Assembly (NCBI RefSeq): GCF_001922575.1
Contig: NZ_MRCI01000006.1
Coordinates: 1-55,678, forward strand
DNA: 55,678 nucleotides
Direction: 5' to 3'
Source: Neptunomonas phycophila
Lineage (GTDB): Bacteria; Pseudomonadota; Gammaproteobacteria; Pseudomonadales; Balneatricaceae
The notes beneath the pieces are model-generated. The model was not told where the DNA came from and made no database searches. It saw only the letters and a program-made list of their open reading frames with translations. Position 1 is the stretch's first letter; every line of letters starts with the position of its first letter. Made by a program: the position numbers and the translations under genes. Below are positions 55,335 through 55,678 of the stretch, piece by piece.

Positions 55335-55678
55335 TTAAAAGAACCAACCGGTAGGGTTCGGGTGCGCTTGCTGCTGATCCAATACTTTCATACCTTTAAC
55401 GCAGCGAACAATGAGCCAGATGACCCAAAATAAAATAATAAACCAACCCACAAGCACCACCGATGTAATTGCGCCAATCGCTAAGAACAAGAAGCCGATC
55501 CAGAAGGTACGTATCTGAAATTGATAGTGTGTTTTTAGCCATTCAGGGGCATCACTTTTGTTAATGTAGGCCATGATGACACCTATCAAGCCTGTAATAC
55601 CGAATACGATACCTGCTAGGTACAGAATGTAGACCAGCTTTGCAGAGCCGCTATTGGTTGATGAGGTGTTGATCACTT
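55335..55678 (-). CDS. DUF4870-type membrane protein (5' end may lie outside)
   Basis: At least 113 residues of a small membrane protein of the DUF4870/Tic20-like kind: a short polar N-terminus, then LVYILYLAGIVFGITGLIGV, the conserved WLKTHYQFQIRTFW, and GWFIILFWVIWLIVRCVKG, giving three to four membrane helices. A GTG at 55676 could start it, but the reading frame reaches the window edge and the true start may be outside. Its last 57 bases recur, degraded, at 52790-52846. Function unknown. Confidence 0.82.
   Translation of the reverse strand, partial: VINTSSTNSGSAKLVYILYLAGIVFGITGLIGVIMAYINKSDAPEWLKTHYQFQIRTFWIGFLFLAIGAITSVVLVGWFIILFWVIWLIVRCVKGMKVLDQQQAHPNPTGWFF

Noticed and set aside
52709..55678. 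Genomic island with integrase or transposase
   Set aside because: No recombinase gene, no tRNA target and no terminal inverted repeats were seen; only composition and the 60-base repeat support mobility.

Overview
The window reads as a chromosomal segment of a marine gammaproteobacterium, most likely of the Oceanospirillales/Pseudomonas-like branch. This rests on gene order, not on a database search. The order tRNA-Thr/Tyr/Gly/Thr-tuf behind coaX-birA, the series HAD-rppH-ptsP-TSUP-lgt-thyA, the series reductase-ubiD-rho-trxA/ppx, and the group pckA-hslO-hslR-yrfG/nudE all match arrangements known from Pseudomonas and related bacteria. Base composition is moderate through most of the window and drops sharply at the right end. 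No rRNA, CRISPR array, transposase, integrase or phage structural gene was seen.

Layout. 1-3313 (minus): start of tuf, four tRNAs with a promoter lying in the end of the preceding gene, an SPOR-like membrane protein, coaX, birA and folA. 3569-7627: a DJ-1/PfpI protein, a ribbon-helix-helix protein, a full-length NosR-like flavo-iron-sulfur protein without other nos genes, a Pmp3/YqaE peptide and a small monooxygenase-like protein. 7737-14442: an exported protein, thyA, lgt, a TSUP permease, ptsP, rppH and a HAD phosphatase. 14515-25143: flavin/2Fe-2S reductase, ubiD, rho, trxA, ppx, pckA, the Hsp33 operon and nudE. 25176-29660: EEP hydrolase, cardiolipin synthase, a small anchored protein, sodB, then a small M15-like peptidase followed at once by a lipoprotein. 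29723-36199: LLM oxidoreductase, FAH-family hydrolase, DUF2799 lipoprotein, and the GDSL esterase divergent from an ABC ATPase/permease pair (tesA/ybbA/ybbP arrangement).

36426-38637 holds a small membrane peptide, a GntR-type LacI-family regulator with its own operator, and a type II lumazine synthase under an FMN riboswitch. 38656-45071 is an iron/haem-type cluster: a di-haem peroxidase divergent from a compact operon of imelysin (IrpA), di-haem oxidoreductase, a second imelysin and a Tat-exported DUF1513 protein. 45141-50207 holds an exported lipoprotein, a Met/His-rich tandem-repeat protein, a PepSY (PiuB-like) membrane protein and an MFS transporter. 50328-52708 has a DUF2971 protein and a BON-MscS channel.

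The last 2.9 kb is the most accessory-looking part: two AT-rich exported proteins of unknown function that appear to be paralogues, repeated 3' flanks, and a DUF4870 gene at the window edge whose last 60 bases recur, degraded, on the far side of the pair. The other candidate for an undescribed system is the peptidase-like/lipoprotein pair at 28786-29660, whose layout resembles a secreted effector with its periplasmic immunity protein.
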